Assembly: GCF_000160695.1 (NCBI RefSeq)
Contig: NZ_GG694006.1
Location: forward strand, 1,093,826 to 1,154,710
Source of the DNA: Centipeda flueggei ATCC 43531
GTDB lineage: Bacteria; Bacillota; Negativicutes; Selenomonadales; Selenomonadaceae
Reading direction: 5' to 3'
DNA: 60,885 nucleotides
Shown here: piece after piece, positions 33,852 through 42,729 of the stretch
Position numbering within the stretch: position 1 is the first letter of the stretch
Layout: every line of letters starts with the position of its first letter
The notes under the pieces: model-generated
Databases searched by the model: none
The model's input: the letters and a program-made list of their open reading frames with translations, nothing else
Told to the model about the DNA's origin: nothing
Program-made: the position numbers and the translations under genes

Positions 33852-34949
33852 ATGAAGCAAGGTCATACATTACAGGAACTCGGGCAGGAGCTGACACGTC
33901 AGCGCGAGGCCCGGAAGGATTTTATCTCAGATACGAGGTCGCTCGCGATGGATTCGTCCGTTGCTGGTGGACGTTTCCTCATCGCTCTTGGCGATGACAC
34001 GCAGGAGTATACGATTGGTGAGACCGCTCATCAGCAGATCGCTGCGCGTCTGCAAATCCCCTACCGCTACTATCAGAAAATGCAGAGGGAATATCCGACG
34101 CTCCTCGATGAGAATGTCAACGGATGGTTTCGACAGTCACCCGAGCGTCGGATGATTCGTGTGCTGGATGGCAATGTGCGTGCATTCCTCTCCGACCGCT
34201 ATCGCCGTCTGGATAATCTGGAACTCTGCACGGCGGTGTTGCCCGTGATTCAGGAGATGAAGGACGCAGCGATTATGAGCTGTGAGGTCACGGAATCACA
34301 CCTCTATCTGAAGGTGGTCAACAAGAAGCTGAAAGCCGAGGTCGGCGTTGGTGATGTTGTGCAGGCGGGCTTTGTCGTGTCCAACAGCGAGGTCGGGCTT
34401 GGCAGTCTGAAGGTCGAGCCGCTGATCTATCGCCTTGTCTGCAAGAATGGGCTGATCGTCAAGGACTTCGCACAGAAGAAGTATCATGTCGGGCGGCAGG
34501 TCGCAGCAGAGGACGATACCGCCTATGAACTGTACTCCGATGAAACACTAGCGCAGGATGACAAGACATTCTTTATGAAGGTACAAGACACCGTACGTTG
34601 TGCCGTGGATGCCGCAAAATTCCATGTAACCGTAGACAAGATGCGTGAAGCGATGGAGATTCCACTTGCGGATAATCCTGTACAGGCGGTCGAGGAGCTG
34701 GCAGATCGCTTTCTCCTCACGCAAAATGAACGCGGCGATGTCCTGCGGCAGTTCTTTATGGGAGGAGACAACAGCCGCTATGGTCTCATCAATGCGGTAA
34801 CGGCAGCGAGCAAGCTGGCGGACAGCTATGAACGCGCTACGGAACTGGAGCGTATCGGAGGAGAACTCTTAGCCCTGCCAGTACCGCAGCGCATTGCCAT
34901 GCAGGAACATAACGTCACGCCTCTGCGAAAGCGATTGGCGCGGGCATAG
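33852..34949 (+). CDS. DUF932 family phage/plasmid-type protein
   Basis: A 365-residue soluble protein matching the phage/plasmid-like family (DUF932): ARLQIPYRYYQKMQREYPTLLDENVNGW, VRAFLSDRYRRLDN, and LVCKNGLIV in family order. The family is common on phages, plasmids and islands near recombination genes; its role is not settled. The ATG has TAGGAGG upstream. Together with the three genes that follow (small protein, Gp157-like, ERF), it forms a recombination block. Base composition is closer to the chromosome than to the cargo at its left, which suggests a separate history. Confidence 0.88.
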   Translation: MKQGHTLQELGQELTRQREARKDFISDTRSLAMDSSVAGGRFLIALGDDTQEYTIGETAHQQIAARLQIPYRYYQKMQREYPTLLDENVNGWFRQSPERRMIRVLDGNVRAFLSDRYRRLDNLELCTAVLPVIQEMKDAAIMSCEVTESHLYLKVVNKKLKAEVGVGDVVQAGFVVSNSEVGLGSLKVEPLIYRLVCKNGLIVKDFAQKKYHVGRQVAAEDDTAYELYSDETLAQDDKTFFMKVQDTVRCAVDAAKFHVTVDKMREAMEIPLADNPVQAVEELADRFLLTQNERGDVLRQFFMGGDNSRYGLINAVTAASKLADSYERATELERIGGELLALPVPQRIAMQEHNVTPLRKRLARA

Positions 34950-35007
34950 GATAGATAAGCACCGTCCTCTTTGTGGGGCGGTGCCATTTTTATGAATGGA
35001 GGATTTT

Positions 35008-35328
35008 ATGTCACATTATCATCATTTCTGCTTGGCGTTCTCAGATCTGAGCGGGGAGGTCTATACATCGTCAGGTTCGATTGTACTGAGCCTGACAAAT
35101 GGAACGGGCTGTGACCGTACGGTATTGACCCTTAGCCCTATGCAGACGCTTGTCTTGTCGAAGGGGTTGCGTAATATTGTGAAGGAACTCCGCATGGAGG
35201 ACGTTGCCTACGGCAATATCGCGGGCGGTTTAGCGCTTGATTTTCCGAAGGAAATTCAGACTAGTGCGCGTGAAGGCGCAAAGTGTGAGCAGGTCGTTTA
35301 TCTTGATGAGATTCGTCCTGTTGCATAG
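35008..35328 (+). CDS. Hypothetical small phage-type protein
   Basis: A 106-residue soluble protein that I do not recognise. It starts MSHYHHF and shows alternating strand-like segments (EVYTSSGSIVLSL, TVLTLSPMQTLVLS) and a helix. The start is the ATG preceded by GGAGG at five bases; an ATG four codons earlier has no ribosome site. It sits between DUF932 and Gp157-like genes, with spacing that fits one operon. Confidence 0.65.
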   Translation: MSHYHHFCLAFSDLSGEVYTSSGSIVLSLTNGTGCDRTVLTLSPMQTLVLSKGLRNIVKELRMEDVAYGNIAGGLALDFPKEIQTSAREGAKCEQVVYLDEIRPVA

Positions 35329-35342
35329 GCGGGAGTGGAAAT

Positions 35343-35807
35343 ATGAGTGCATTGTATGAAATTCAGGAGGATATTCTTTCCTGCATTGACCTGAAGACGG
35401 GTGAAATCATTGATGTAGAGCGGCTGCATGGGCTTCAGATGGAACGGCGGAAGAAAATCCGCAACATTGCCTGTTGGATTAAGAACCTGCTCGCCGATGC
35501 GCGTGCCTACGAAGAGGAGGAAAAGACCTTTGCTGCGCGCAAGACGGCGGCAAAGAACAAGGCGGACAGCCTTAAACAGTATTTGTCCGACTGCCTCCAC
35601 GGGGAGAAGATTCAGGATAGGGAGTTTTCGGTTGGTTGGCGTAAGTCACATCAGGTGCAGATCGACGAGGGGGCAGCCATACCAGAGGCATATCTTATCC
35701 CCATGCCGGACAAGGTGGACAAGCAAGGACTGAAGGACGCCCTGAAACAAGGATGTATTTTTCCTGGTATTTATCTGCGCGAAAAAGAAAATATTCAAAT
35801 CAAGTGA
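35343..35807 (+). CDS. Siphovirus Gp157-like protein
   Basis: A 154-residue protein of the Gp157 family, found in siphophages of Firmicutes and named for a Streptococcus thermophilus phage protein linked to phage resistance. Typical features: a helical coiled-coil first half (RKKIRNIACWIKNLLADARAYEEEEKTFAARKTAAKNK, about 38-75), LKQYLSDCL, then a beta-rich end. In phages it usually sits beside ERF or other single-strand annealing genes, as here (14 bp before the ERF start). It presumably aids recombination or replication. The ATG at 35343 has GGGAGTGG upstream. Confidence 0.85.
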   Translation: MSALYEIQEDILSCIDLKTGEIIDVERLHGLQMERRKKIRNIACWIKNLLADARAYEEEEKTFAARKTAAKNKADSLKQYLSDCLHGEKIQDREFSVGWRKSHQVQIDEGAAIPEAYLIPMPDKVDKQGLKDALKQGCIFPGIYLREKENIQIK

Positions 35808-35821
35808 ATGGAGATTTTGCC

Positions 35822-36439
35822 ATGCAAAAATTAGCGAAAAAACTTATCGCAGTTATGCAGGAATGTCGGTATATCACGAAGAATGGAGTGAATACGTTCC
35901 ATAAGTACAAATACGCGACCTGCGCTGATGTCCTGGAGATGGTCAATGCAGCCTTCGTCAAACACGGCATTGCCAGCATTACCGTTCCCGAGGTGGTTGA
36001 TCTACATGAAGTTACGACCGCAAAGGGCAGCACAGAGCACATCGCGACTGTCAAGATCACAATCAAGCTCGTTGATGCGGATTCTGGAGAATCTCTTGAG
36101 ATTTCGGGCATGGGTAGCGGACAGGACAGTGGGGACAAGGCAGTGATGAAGGCGCAGACTGCCGCGATCAAATATGCATATCTTCTCAGTTTCGCCATTT
36201 CTACAGGCGACGACCCAGAAGCCGACCAGCGGATAGACGAGAGTTCGTCCGCTTCGTCCGTCCTGTCCGCTACATCAACAAGCAGGGCATTCCAACAGAA
36301 GTCAAAAGCGAAAGGACAGGTTCACGCCTGCCACGAGTGTGGCGAAAAGCTGACAGATCGTGTGGCAACCTTCTCGATGCAGCGATATGGACGCCCGTTG
36401 TGCATGGATTGTCAGAAGCAAGCTGCGGCAACCGCCTAA
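35822..36439 (+). CDS. ERF-family single-strand annealing protein with a C-terminal zinc-ribbon-like motif
   Basis: A 205-residue recombination protein. Residues about 1-140 match the ERF core: MQKLAKKLIAVMQECRYITK, then NTFHKYKYATCADVLEMVN and, later, SGQDSGDKAVMKAQTAAIKYAYLLSF. ERF proteins anneal complementary single strands and help phages to circularise or recombine. After a Ser-rich linker (about 145-165) the last 35 residues hold CHECGEK and CMDC, a four-Cys zinc-ribbon arrangement not present in the minimal ERF domain. The start is the ATG preceded by GGAGATTTT; the longer frame lacks a site. A terminator follows. Confidence 0.88.
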   Translation: MQKLAKKLIAVMQECRYITKNGVNTFHKYKYATCADVLEMVNAAFVKHGIASITVPEVVDLHEVTTAKGSTEHIATVKITIKLVDADSGESLEISGMGSGQDSGDKAVMKAQTAAIKYAYLLSFAISTGDDPEADQRIDESSSASSVLSATSTSRAFQQKSKAKGQVHACHECGEKLTDRVATFSMQRYGRPLCMDCQKQAAATA

Positions 36440-36451
36440 TAGATAAAATTT

Positions 36452-36488
36452 TCCCATGAAAGGAATTATGCATTTTCCTTTCATGGGA
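36452..36488. terminator. Terminator after the ERF gene
   Basis: TCCCATGAAAGGAA / TTCCTTTCATGGGA, 14-bp perfect stem with a short loop, A-rich before and moderately T-rich after. Confidence 0.65.
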
Positions 36489-36522
36489 ATCCTTGTTAAA
36501 GTGAATACACGGAGATAATCGT

Positions 36523-38205
36523 ATGGATAACTATACTCATAGTCCTCAAAAACCTCTACGAGCGTTTGTTGATGAATCCACTGAAGATGTTTATGAAATA
36601 GAAGTAGACCCCGTTGATGATGCCATTGAAGCTCTGCTTAGTGATGTAGAAGCAGAGCTAGAATTCGATTCTTTCAATGAAAACACCTTGTTTGACCATT
36701 TTATTGTGACACTTCACAGATTATTTAGCATCGTACGATATGAATATGGAAAACCCGCAAAAAATCTGTCAACAAACGATATTGACGAGTTTGTAACACT
36801 CTATTGGCTCAAGTTTAACCAAATGTTACCATCTCATCGCATCAAAGAAGTTACGAAATATGACTATGATACATACTATGAGGATTTTGCGAATATTTCC
36901 TTTCCTAGAAGCGCCCGTATTTCTATTTACGATTATATTTTCCTCACAACAGGAAAGAGCACACAAGAGGAGATCGAAGACTCGGAAAAGCAATGCATTA
37001 AGCGAATATACGGTTCCTATCTACCGAATTTTTTCGGCATTAAATACAATGATAAACAAACAGACAGATGGAAGTATGAGGTCATTCGCCTTATAAAAAT
37101 CCTTTATGATTGCACGAAAGAAAAGAAGGTCATATCTCTTCTTTGTATACAGCACCCCTCTCTAGTGAAATTCAATCCCCTACTGCGTACAAATTATACT
37201 GATGCTGTTAAATTCATCAAAAGTAGGGTAATCTTACGAGAGTGCTATGCATCCACCATGACTCCATTACACCAGATCGTCCATATGGAACAATATGTAG
37301 ATGCTCTACAAAGTTTTTTACAGTCGATCTCGTATAAATCTATCGACTATATTATCCAACATATAAAGGGCAAAGTCTCTTGTGCAATGAAACGAAGTAT
37401 TTGCCACGAACTCTATCGGACAATTACCCATAATATAAGTACCATTCCACTGAAGCATCACATCGCTTATAATCACTTAGAAGATCCAAATGCCATACCA
37501 TATTATGCATACATGCATTTTATTTTATCCGGAATAAACGACCATTTATTACTAATGGAATCCTCAAATGCATACTATCCAACAGTAAGTAGTGATTTCT
37601 ATGATAAGGCAACACTGTTGCCTTGTGAGATTATTGAAGATGACGCTGTATTTTTCTCATATATGCATGAAAAGAAATCAGAAATCACCAAATTACTAGA
37701 TGAGGAAACTATATCATGGCACATGGAAAACTATCAGTTTCTCTATACTTTTATCAAAAAGCTTAACATCAATAAATCGAGCAGTTTCTCCTCAAAAGAT
37801 ATTTTATACATCATTAAGTTTTATGAAACTGTTTACCGAGACAAGATTGATATTCCACTTTCGAGTGGTTATACCAAGAATCATCAAAAACCACTAAAAA
37901 TTAATATGCTGTTGAAAAAAATGCATAAAAAGCACCTCGAAGGAAATGATACCGTATTATCTGATGAATCCTATCTCATTGCAAGTTTATGGCTTCAAGA
38001 TCGAATAATTTCCTTCTGGGATATGAGAACTGCCGTTACTCAATTAGAAATGTGCAAGATGCAACACATGATATTGGAAGTTTGGGAAAACTACTTTCCT
38101 CGACTAACTTATCAAGACAATAAATCTCCTTCACTAAATGAATTTGTCGCTCAAATCTTACCTGAAAATGATCTCCAACGAATCATAGCCCGATATTCAG
38201 CCTAG
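36523..38205 (+). CDS. Orphan 560-residue protein of the element
   Basis: A 560-residue soluble protein that I cannot place. It is helical throughout and rich in Tyr, Ile, Lys and His. The N-terminal 70 residues are acidic and may be disordered; no catalytic motif, P-loop, Cys cluster or membrane segment is visible. It is enclosed by terminators (36452-36488 and 38218-38251), so it forms its own unit, and its AT-rich sequence sets it apart from the replication genes on both sides. The ATG has GGAGATAATCGT upstream. Such isolated, AT-rich genes in satellites are often cargo acquired separately, including anti-phage genes. That is inference only. Confidence 0.75.
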   Translation: MDNYTHSPQKPLRAFVDESTEDVYEIEVDPVDDAIEALLSDVEAELEFDSFNENTLFDHFIVTLHRLFSIVRYEYGKPAKNLSTNDIDEFVTLYWLKFNQMLPSHRIKEVTKYDYDTYYEDFANISFPRSARISIYDYIFLTTGKSTQEEIEDSEKQCIKRIYGSYLPNFFGIKYNDKQTDRWKYEVIRLIKILYDCTKEKKVISLLCIQHPSLVKFNPLLRTNYTDAVKFIKSRVILRECYASTMTPLHQIVHMEQYVDALQSFLQSISYKSIDYIIQHIKGKVSCAMKRSICHELYRTITHNISTIPLKHHIAYNHLEDPNAIPYYAYMHFILSGINDHLLLMESSNAYYPTVSSDFYDKATLLPCEIIEDDAVFFSYMHEKKSEITKLLDEETISWHMENYQFLYTFIKKLNINKSSSFSSKDILYIIKFYETVYRDKIDIPLSSGYTKNHQKPLKINMLLKKMHKKHLEGNDTVLSDESYLIASLWLQDRIISFWDMRTAVTQLEMCKMQHMILEVWENYFPRLTYQDNKSPSLNEFVAQILPENDLQRIIARYSA

Positions 38206-38217
38206 TATAGCTACATC

Positions 38218-38251
38218 AAAAGCCCAGTCACTTTCTCGTGGCTGGGCTTTT
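38218..38251. terminator. Terminator after the orphan gene
   Basis: AAAAGCCCAG / CTGGGCTTTT with a 14-nt loop and A/T-runs on both sides, so it works in both directions. Confidence 0.8.
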
Positions 38252-38374
38252 CTATGCGGAAATTTGGCAAGGACAAAACTGGAAAAAATTCGTCCCTAAA
38301 AAAAATTCGTGAAAAGAGTTACTCTATGATCACCAGCTGGGGAACAAAATCAAAGTAAAAAGGAGCTGTCATCA

Positions 38375-38695
38375 ATGACAAAAGAAAAATGGCGACGGGT
38401 ATCGATCTCGATGCCCACGGATATGTTGCAAAATTATCGCTTCAAGAGCGATGAGGCCGGTATTTCGCTGAGTCGATTACTATACCTGCGATTAAAGCTC
38501 GCGAAGCCTATATGGATTGTTCCACGTGCTATGCAGGAGGAACTTGCAGCACTTCACACACTCCTGTGCCAGATTCGGTCAGGTGAACATGTGACACAAG
38601 CACAATGGGACATCTTGGAGACACAGGTAAAAACCTTCACGCAGCTTGTCGGTAACGACAATACTCAAAGTAAAGGAGATCGCGTTTATGCTTAA
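38375..38695 (+). CDS. Ribbon-helix-helix-type DNA-binding protein
   Basis: A 106-residue protein whose first 50 residues fit a ribbon-helix-helix fold: a strand WRRVSISMP followed by two helices (TDMLQNYRFKSDEAG and SLSRLLYLRLKLA). The remainder is helical and could oligomerise. Such proteins act as plasmid partition, copy-number or mobilisation accessory factors (MobC-like) or as repressors. Since no relaxase is present, control of the helicase gene that follows (8-bp overlap) is the more likely role. The ATG follows AAAAAGGAGCTG. Confidence 0.7.
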   Translation: MTKEKWRRVSISMPTDMLQNYRFKSDEAGISLSRLLYLRLKLAKPIWIVPRAMQEELAALHTLLCQIRSGEHVTQAQWDILETQVKTFTQLVGNDNTQSKGDRVYA

Positions 38696-40616
38696 ACAAA
38701 ATATAGTACCCGCTGTATGGGGAACACTAAAAGACGGCGTACCTCCATCCATAACAGCTCCATGTTCGCAGCCATTGGCACCATTATCCGTAAACTCAGG
38801 GTATTCCCCTTGGCGCACGCTCCCTGCCTGTCATGCAGAATATAACCCTGCTGCAGGGCTTTGGTTCACGGTGATGAACGCTCCCACGGCAACGACTCCT
38901 CACCTGTTTCAAGGGACAACCTATGTTGCTTCCGATAAGGGACTCTATACCGCTGCGGATAAGAACGGCGAAAACCAGTTAATTTCATCTGCGACAATCC
39001 ATGTCATTGCCCTCAAAGAACGCTGGGTCGATGATGGTACACACAAAGATTCCTACATTTTGGAGATCAGTTGCCGCGATTGGCATGGGGAAGTTAAAAC
39101 AATGGAGATTCCCGTAGAAAAATACAAACAGGCATACCCTATCCTCCGAAAAAACTTTCCTGGCATTTTCTTCGCAGATGCCAATGCAACCGCCATGGAA
39201 GCGTACTTAACCGACACTTTCAACAAAAGCCGCGCACATATGGAGCGACGTATTGATGTTGAGCCCTCGGGGTGGATGGAGATAAACGGAGTGATCTCCT
39301 ACTGGAAGGGATGTAGCGAGCATTGTGCATCTATGGACATCCCCGCTGTAGCAACCATGCGTTATGACGAGATTTTCCAGAGGGGTTTGTGTTTCCTATC
39401 CGCTGGAAAAAATCAATGGCAGATTTGCCTGATATGGCTTTATGCTCATCTCGGGTACATGCTGTATTGGATGAAGCGAAGCTCTGCTGTTTCGATGTTC
39501 GTTCTCTACGTAAAAGGAAGAACAGGCTCTTTGAAAACCTCCGTGGTACGTGAACTGTCCAATGTGTTCGATCATGATCGCGCTCACGCAACAACGCGAA
39601 TGACATCGACACGTGCCAGTATTGCCGCGGTACTCTCGAATCTTCGAGATACGTGTATTTGCGTGGATGATTATTCCAATTCAAGCGTACGGGACAGTCG
39701 GAGTTCCGAAGACAATGCTGAGTTTGTCATTCGCTCTGTAGGAGATGGCATTCTCCCTGAAAAAATGAATGTACGCGATTTCTCAAAAGCTGTGCGAAAA
39801 TCAGTTCGCTCCGCGGTCATTATGACAGGAGAGGAAAAGCTCTCATTGGGCGCATCCAGTATGCTGCGCGTGATAGAAATTCCGATAGACGAGCACACCT
39901 TTTCAGGCGAAGCCCTACGTATTTTTCAAGAAGACTCGGAAATACTGCGCTGCTATTTTGCCTTGTTCGTTCAGTATCTCACGGAACATGGGCATGAAAT
40001 CACAGCAGCATATGGTCAGCTACAAAACGATTATCGCGAGAGTTATGCTCGTTCGTATCGCGATAAACGTTACATTGACGCAGCTGTCCTGCTCCGTATC
40101 GCAAAAGATGTCCTTTCGAGATTCAGTGCTTTCTGCGGGGTTACGCTCCCCGAAAATCTATGGCAACAATTCGACGACAGCATTCGGATAGGGGTTACGC
40201 ATAACAGCCAAGAAGCCCGCTGTCAAAAGCCGGAACTGCGTTTCTTGATTGCACTCTCAGAGGTCGTGGATATGTCACAAAACAGCAAAGTAGCAGACAG
40301 TGAAGATTGCTATGTGGGAAACGAAGACAATTTCATCGGTTTCAGAGAAGCAGGAAACGACTTGTTATGGGTTCGATGGGATTGCGCCTTTAACCTAGTC
40401 CATGCCTACTATCAACGCATTGGCGAACCGTGGATGAGCAAAGAAGCCACAATTAAAGAGCAACTATTACACCTTGGCCTTTCCAAAGGAAAGCTCAAAG
40501 GAGAAGGTTCAACCGGAAATGAATATCTCATTCGTGCAAAAAAAGGAAAGCGTCAACGGATGCTTGTTCTGCGAATGAACGCCGTCCAGAAGTATATAGA
40601 GGAGCAAGAATTATGA
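38688..40616 (+). CDS. DUF927-like helicase/ATPase (replication protein)
   Basis: A 642-residue protein with a P-loop GRTGSLKT at 277-284 (Gly277, Gly280, Lys283, Thr284) and a Walker B CICVDDYS at 323-330 (Asp327, Asp328). The layout, an N-terminal domain of about 250 residues, a central AAA-like ATPase and a C-terminal winged-helix-like part ending in basic residues, fits DUF927 proteins, which act as replicative helicases in plasmids, satellites and integrative elements. The start is the ATG at 38688 preceded by AAAGGAG, inside the RHH gene. It is followed with a 4-bp overlap by an unknown gene, so the replication genes are translated as a chain. Confidence 0.78.
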   Translation: MLKQNIVPAVWGTLKDGVPPSITAPCSQPLAPLSVNSGYSPWRTLPACHAEYNPAAGLWFTVMNAPTATTPHLFQGTTYVASDKGLYTAADKNGENQLISSATIHVIALKERWVDDGTHKDSYILEISCRDWHGEVKTMEIPVEKYKQAYPILRKNFPGIFFADANATAMEAYLTDTFNKSRAHMERRIDVEPSGWMEINGVISYWKGCSEHCASMDIPAVATMRYDEIFQRGLCFLSAGKNQWQICLIWLYAHLGYMLYWMKRSSAVSMFVLYVKGRTGSLKTSVVRELSNVFDHDRAHATTRMTSTRASIAAVLSNLRDTCICVDDYSNSSVRDSRSSEDNAEFVIRSVGDGILPEKMNVRDFSKAVRKSVRSAVIMTGEEKLSLGASSMLRVIEIPIDEHTFSGEALRIFQEDSEILRCYFALFVQYLTEHGHEITAAYGQLQNDYRESYARSYRDKRYIDAAVLLRIAKDVLSRFSAFCGVTLPENLWQQFDDSIRIGVTHNSQEARCQKPELRFLIALSEVVDMSQNSKVADSEDCYVGNEDNFIGFREAGNDLLWVRWDCAFNLVHAYYQRIGEPWMSKEATIKEQLLHLGLSKGKLKGEGSTGNEYLIRAKKGKRQRMLVLRMNAVQKYIEEQEL

Positions 40617-41227
40617 TGTATCTCGTCGAATTTCATCGCGGTTTTTCCGCTTTCAATTCTCATGAGGAGATTGTGGATGTCATCAGTCAGGAGGTCGGCA
40701 TTCAAATATCGACGTGCGAGACCATTGAGCACGCCTATGTCACAGCCTGCAAAAACTATGCATGGAAGTCATGGGAACGCAATCCATGGGTACTCCCCGC
40801 CCTCCCACGATTTGAGGATTGGCAAGCGGCAGGATTCCATTTTACTTCAGGTGTTCCGCTGATGCAGCCTCCATGTTGGCGTGTCTTTTCAGCGAGATCA
40901 TACGATGTCATTGCCATCCTGACAAGCACTGTAAATGTCATCGATTTTCTTGCACAACACCCTGATTCGATTGTAACGGAAGAGCCAAGCGTACAAGCTG
41001 CGCAAAATGCTCTAAACTGGGTATTATTGCAGCACCTCCTGGCATTCGCCCCCTACATCACTGGAGGTCTTCCATGCCTCCAAAACCTTCCTCTTGATAC
41101 AATCATCCCGGTTGATTTCGCTGAAAAATTCAAAGGGTGCCTGTCAATCGTTCCTCAACAATTACCTCATCCACGTCCACAGTGGCAACTGACCGCATCC
41201 GAAGGAGGAGTCGCTCATGTCGAATAA
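40613..41227 (+). CDS. Hypothetical protein of the replication block
   Basis: A 204-residue soluble protein that I do not recognise. It is aromatic-rich in the middle (WKSWERNPWVLPALPRFEDW) and helical after that. It overlaps the helicase gene at its start by 4 bp and the excisionase gene at its end by 11 bp, so it is translated in a chain with both and likely serves replication or its control. No motif for primase or nuclease activity is visible. Confidence 0.7.
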   Translation: MMYLVEFHRGFSAFNSHEEIVDVISQEVGIQISTCETIEHAYVTACKNYAWKSWERNPWVLPALPRFEDWQAAGFHFTSGVPLMQPPCWRVFSARSYDVIAILTSTVNVIDFLAQHPDSIVTEEPSVQAAQNALNWVLLQHLLAFAPYITGGLPCLQNLPLDTIIPVDFAEKFKGCLSIVPQQLPHPRPQWQLTASEGGVAHVE

Positions 41228-41402
41228 CATCATCCCCGCCACCTATACCGTCCGTGAAGTTGCAGAAATTCTTCGCATTGGACGAAATAAGGCGTACGGG
41301 CTTGTCCACAACAAAAAGATTGGCGCAATCAAGATGGGACGCGAGTATCGCATTCCGAAAATCTGCGTCGAGCGGTTCTTAAACGAGGGACTTCATACCT
41401 AA
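41217..41402 (+). CDS. Excisionase-type HTH protein
   Basis: A 61-residue protein of the excisionase/MerR-like winged-helix type: YTVREVAEILRIGRNKAYGLVHNKKIGAIKMGREYRIPK covers almost all of it. Such proteins bend DNA at the attachment site and direct the integrase toward excision. The gene lies 67 bp before the integrase gene with a terminator between them, so integrase and excisionase can be expressed separately. The ATG overlaps the previous gene and has GGAGGAG upstream. Confidence 0.88.
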   Translation: MSNNIIPATYTVREVAEILRIGRNKAYGLVHNKKIGAIKMGREYRIPKICVERFLNEGLHT

Positions 41403-41418
41403 CACCCTTCTTCTACTC

Positions 41419-41448
41419 ACAGGGAGCAACGTCCATGTTGCTCCCTGT
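41419..41448 (+). terminator. Terminator between excisionase and integrase genes
   Basis: ACAGGGAGCAAC / GTTGCTCCCTGT with a 6-nt loop, followed by CTATTG. It lies 22 bp before the integrase start, so it may act as an attenuator of integrase expression. Confidence 0.6.
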
Positions 41449-41469
41449 CTATTGAAAGGATTCACGAAA

Positions 41470-42672
41470 ATGCAAGGAACAATAGAAACTCGCACACGAA
41501 AAAATGCACGTGATGCAAATGGAAAGCTCCGAACGGAGATGAAGGTCTACGATGTCCGCTACAACTATCGCGACCCTGCAACAGGACAGATCGTCCGCAA
41601 GAAAAAGAGAGGCTTCCTCCGTCGTATAGATGCCGAGGAGTTTCTGCTTCAAATCAACAAAGCACAGCAGGAAGGTGTTTTCCTCACTCCAGAAAAACTC
41701 ACCCTATCCACTTATTTGAACACATGGCTCAGCAGCTATGCCAAGGTAAATGTCAAAGCCAGTACATATGCCCAATATGAAGCAATCGTGAAGAAACGCC
41801 TCATTCCTTGGGCTGGTGGCTGCGACATCAAGGCGATCACACCAATGCAGATTGACGAATTTTATGCAACATTGTTGCAGCAGGGACGTGCAGATGGCAA
41901 AGGCGGTCTCTCAGCAAAATCCGTACTCTACATCCACCGTGTTTTGAACGAAGCTCTTGGACATGCCGTACAGAAAGGCTTGCTGGTCAAGAATCCTTTG
42001 CTCAGTGTAACAAATATCCCAAAGGCAAAGAAGTTTAAGGCATCTGCATACAGTGCAGAGGAAATTCGTTCTTTATTGGAGGCAGCAGCTGCTGAAAACA
42101 GTTTTTGGCAAGCAGCAATCGCACTCGCGGCAATATGCGGTCTACGGCGCGGTGAATGCCTTGGTCTCAAATGGTCGAAAATTGACTTTGACAGCCAATC
42201 CATCACCATTGATGAGCAGGTGATAGAAATTCATCACAAAATACATTTCTCCACGCCTAAGAGTACTGAAAGCATTCGCACCATACACGCCCCCGCTGAG
42301 GTTTTCGCCATATTGAAGCGGCGAAAGGAGGAACTAGACCAACATAAGGAATGGCTCGGCAATGCATACGACGAGCACGATCTTGTTCTATGCCGTGGGA
42401 ATGGATCGCCGATCCGCCCCGGCAATTTCACAAAAGCATTCAAGGATTTCTTGGCACGCCACAATATGCGTACCATCCGTTTTCACGATTTACGCCATTC
42501 ATGCGCTTCGCTGATGCTGCAATCCGGCGTTGCCATGAAAACAGCTTCCGAAATCCTTGGACACAGCTCGATTGCCATTACAGCCGATCTTTATACACAC
42601 GTCATGCAAAAGACAAAGGAAGAAGCTGCCGGGAAAATCGGCGATTACGTTTTTGGCACGCAAGAGAAATGA
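41470..42672 (+). CDS. Tyrosine recombinase integrase
   Basis: A 400-residue integrase of the Tn916/phage type. An N-terminal arm-binding domain (about 1-60, with VYDVRYNYRDPATGQ and KKKRGF) is followed by a SAM-like core-binding domain (75-175) and the catalytic domain. The catalytic residues are Arg226 (GLRRGE), His339 and Arg342 (HDLRH), His365 (LGHSS) and nucleophile Tyr375 (LYTHV), all at usual spacing. The start is the ATG at 41470, preceded by AAAGGA; a TTG upstream is in frame but not needed. It should integrate the element at the tRNA-Ser 3' end, where 103-bp repeats are found. Confidence 0.95.
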   Translation: MQGTIETRTRKNARDANGKLRTEMKVYDVRYNYRDPATGQIVRKKKRGFLRRIDAEEFLLQINKAQQEGVFLTPEKLTLSTYLNTWLSSYAKVNVKASTYAQYEAIVKKRLIPWAGGCDIKAITPMQIDEFYATLLQQGRADGKGGLSAKSVLYIHRVLNEALGHAVQKGLLVKNPLLSVTNIPKAKKFKASAYSAEEIRSLLEAAAAENSFWQAAIALAAICGLRRGECLGLKWSKIDFDSQSITIDEQVIEIHHKIHFSTPKSTESIRTIHAPAEVFAILKRRKEELDQHKEWLGNAYDEHDLVLCRGNGSPIRPGNFTKAFKDFLARHNMRTIRFHDLRHSCASLMLQSGVAMKTASEILGHSSIAITADLYTHVMQKTKEEAAGKIGDYVFGTQEK

Positions 42673-42729
42673 CAATCTTGCAAAAAGGATAAAATCCCTA
42701 TAAAATATAAGTAGATCATTTGATTTGAG

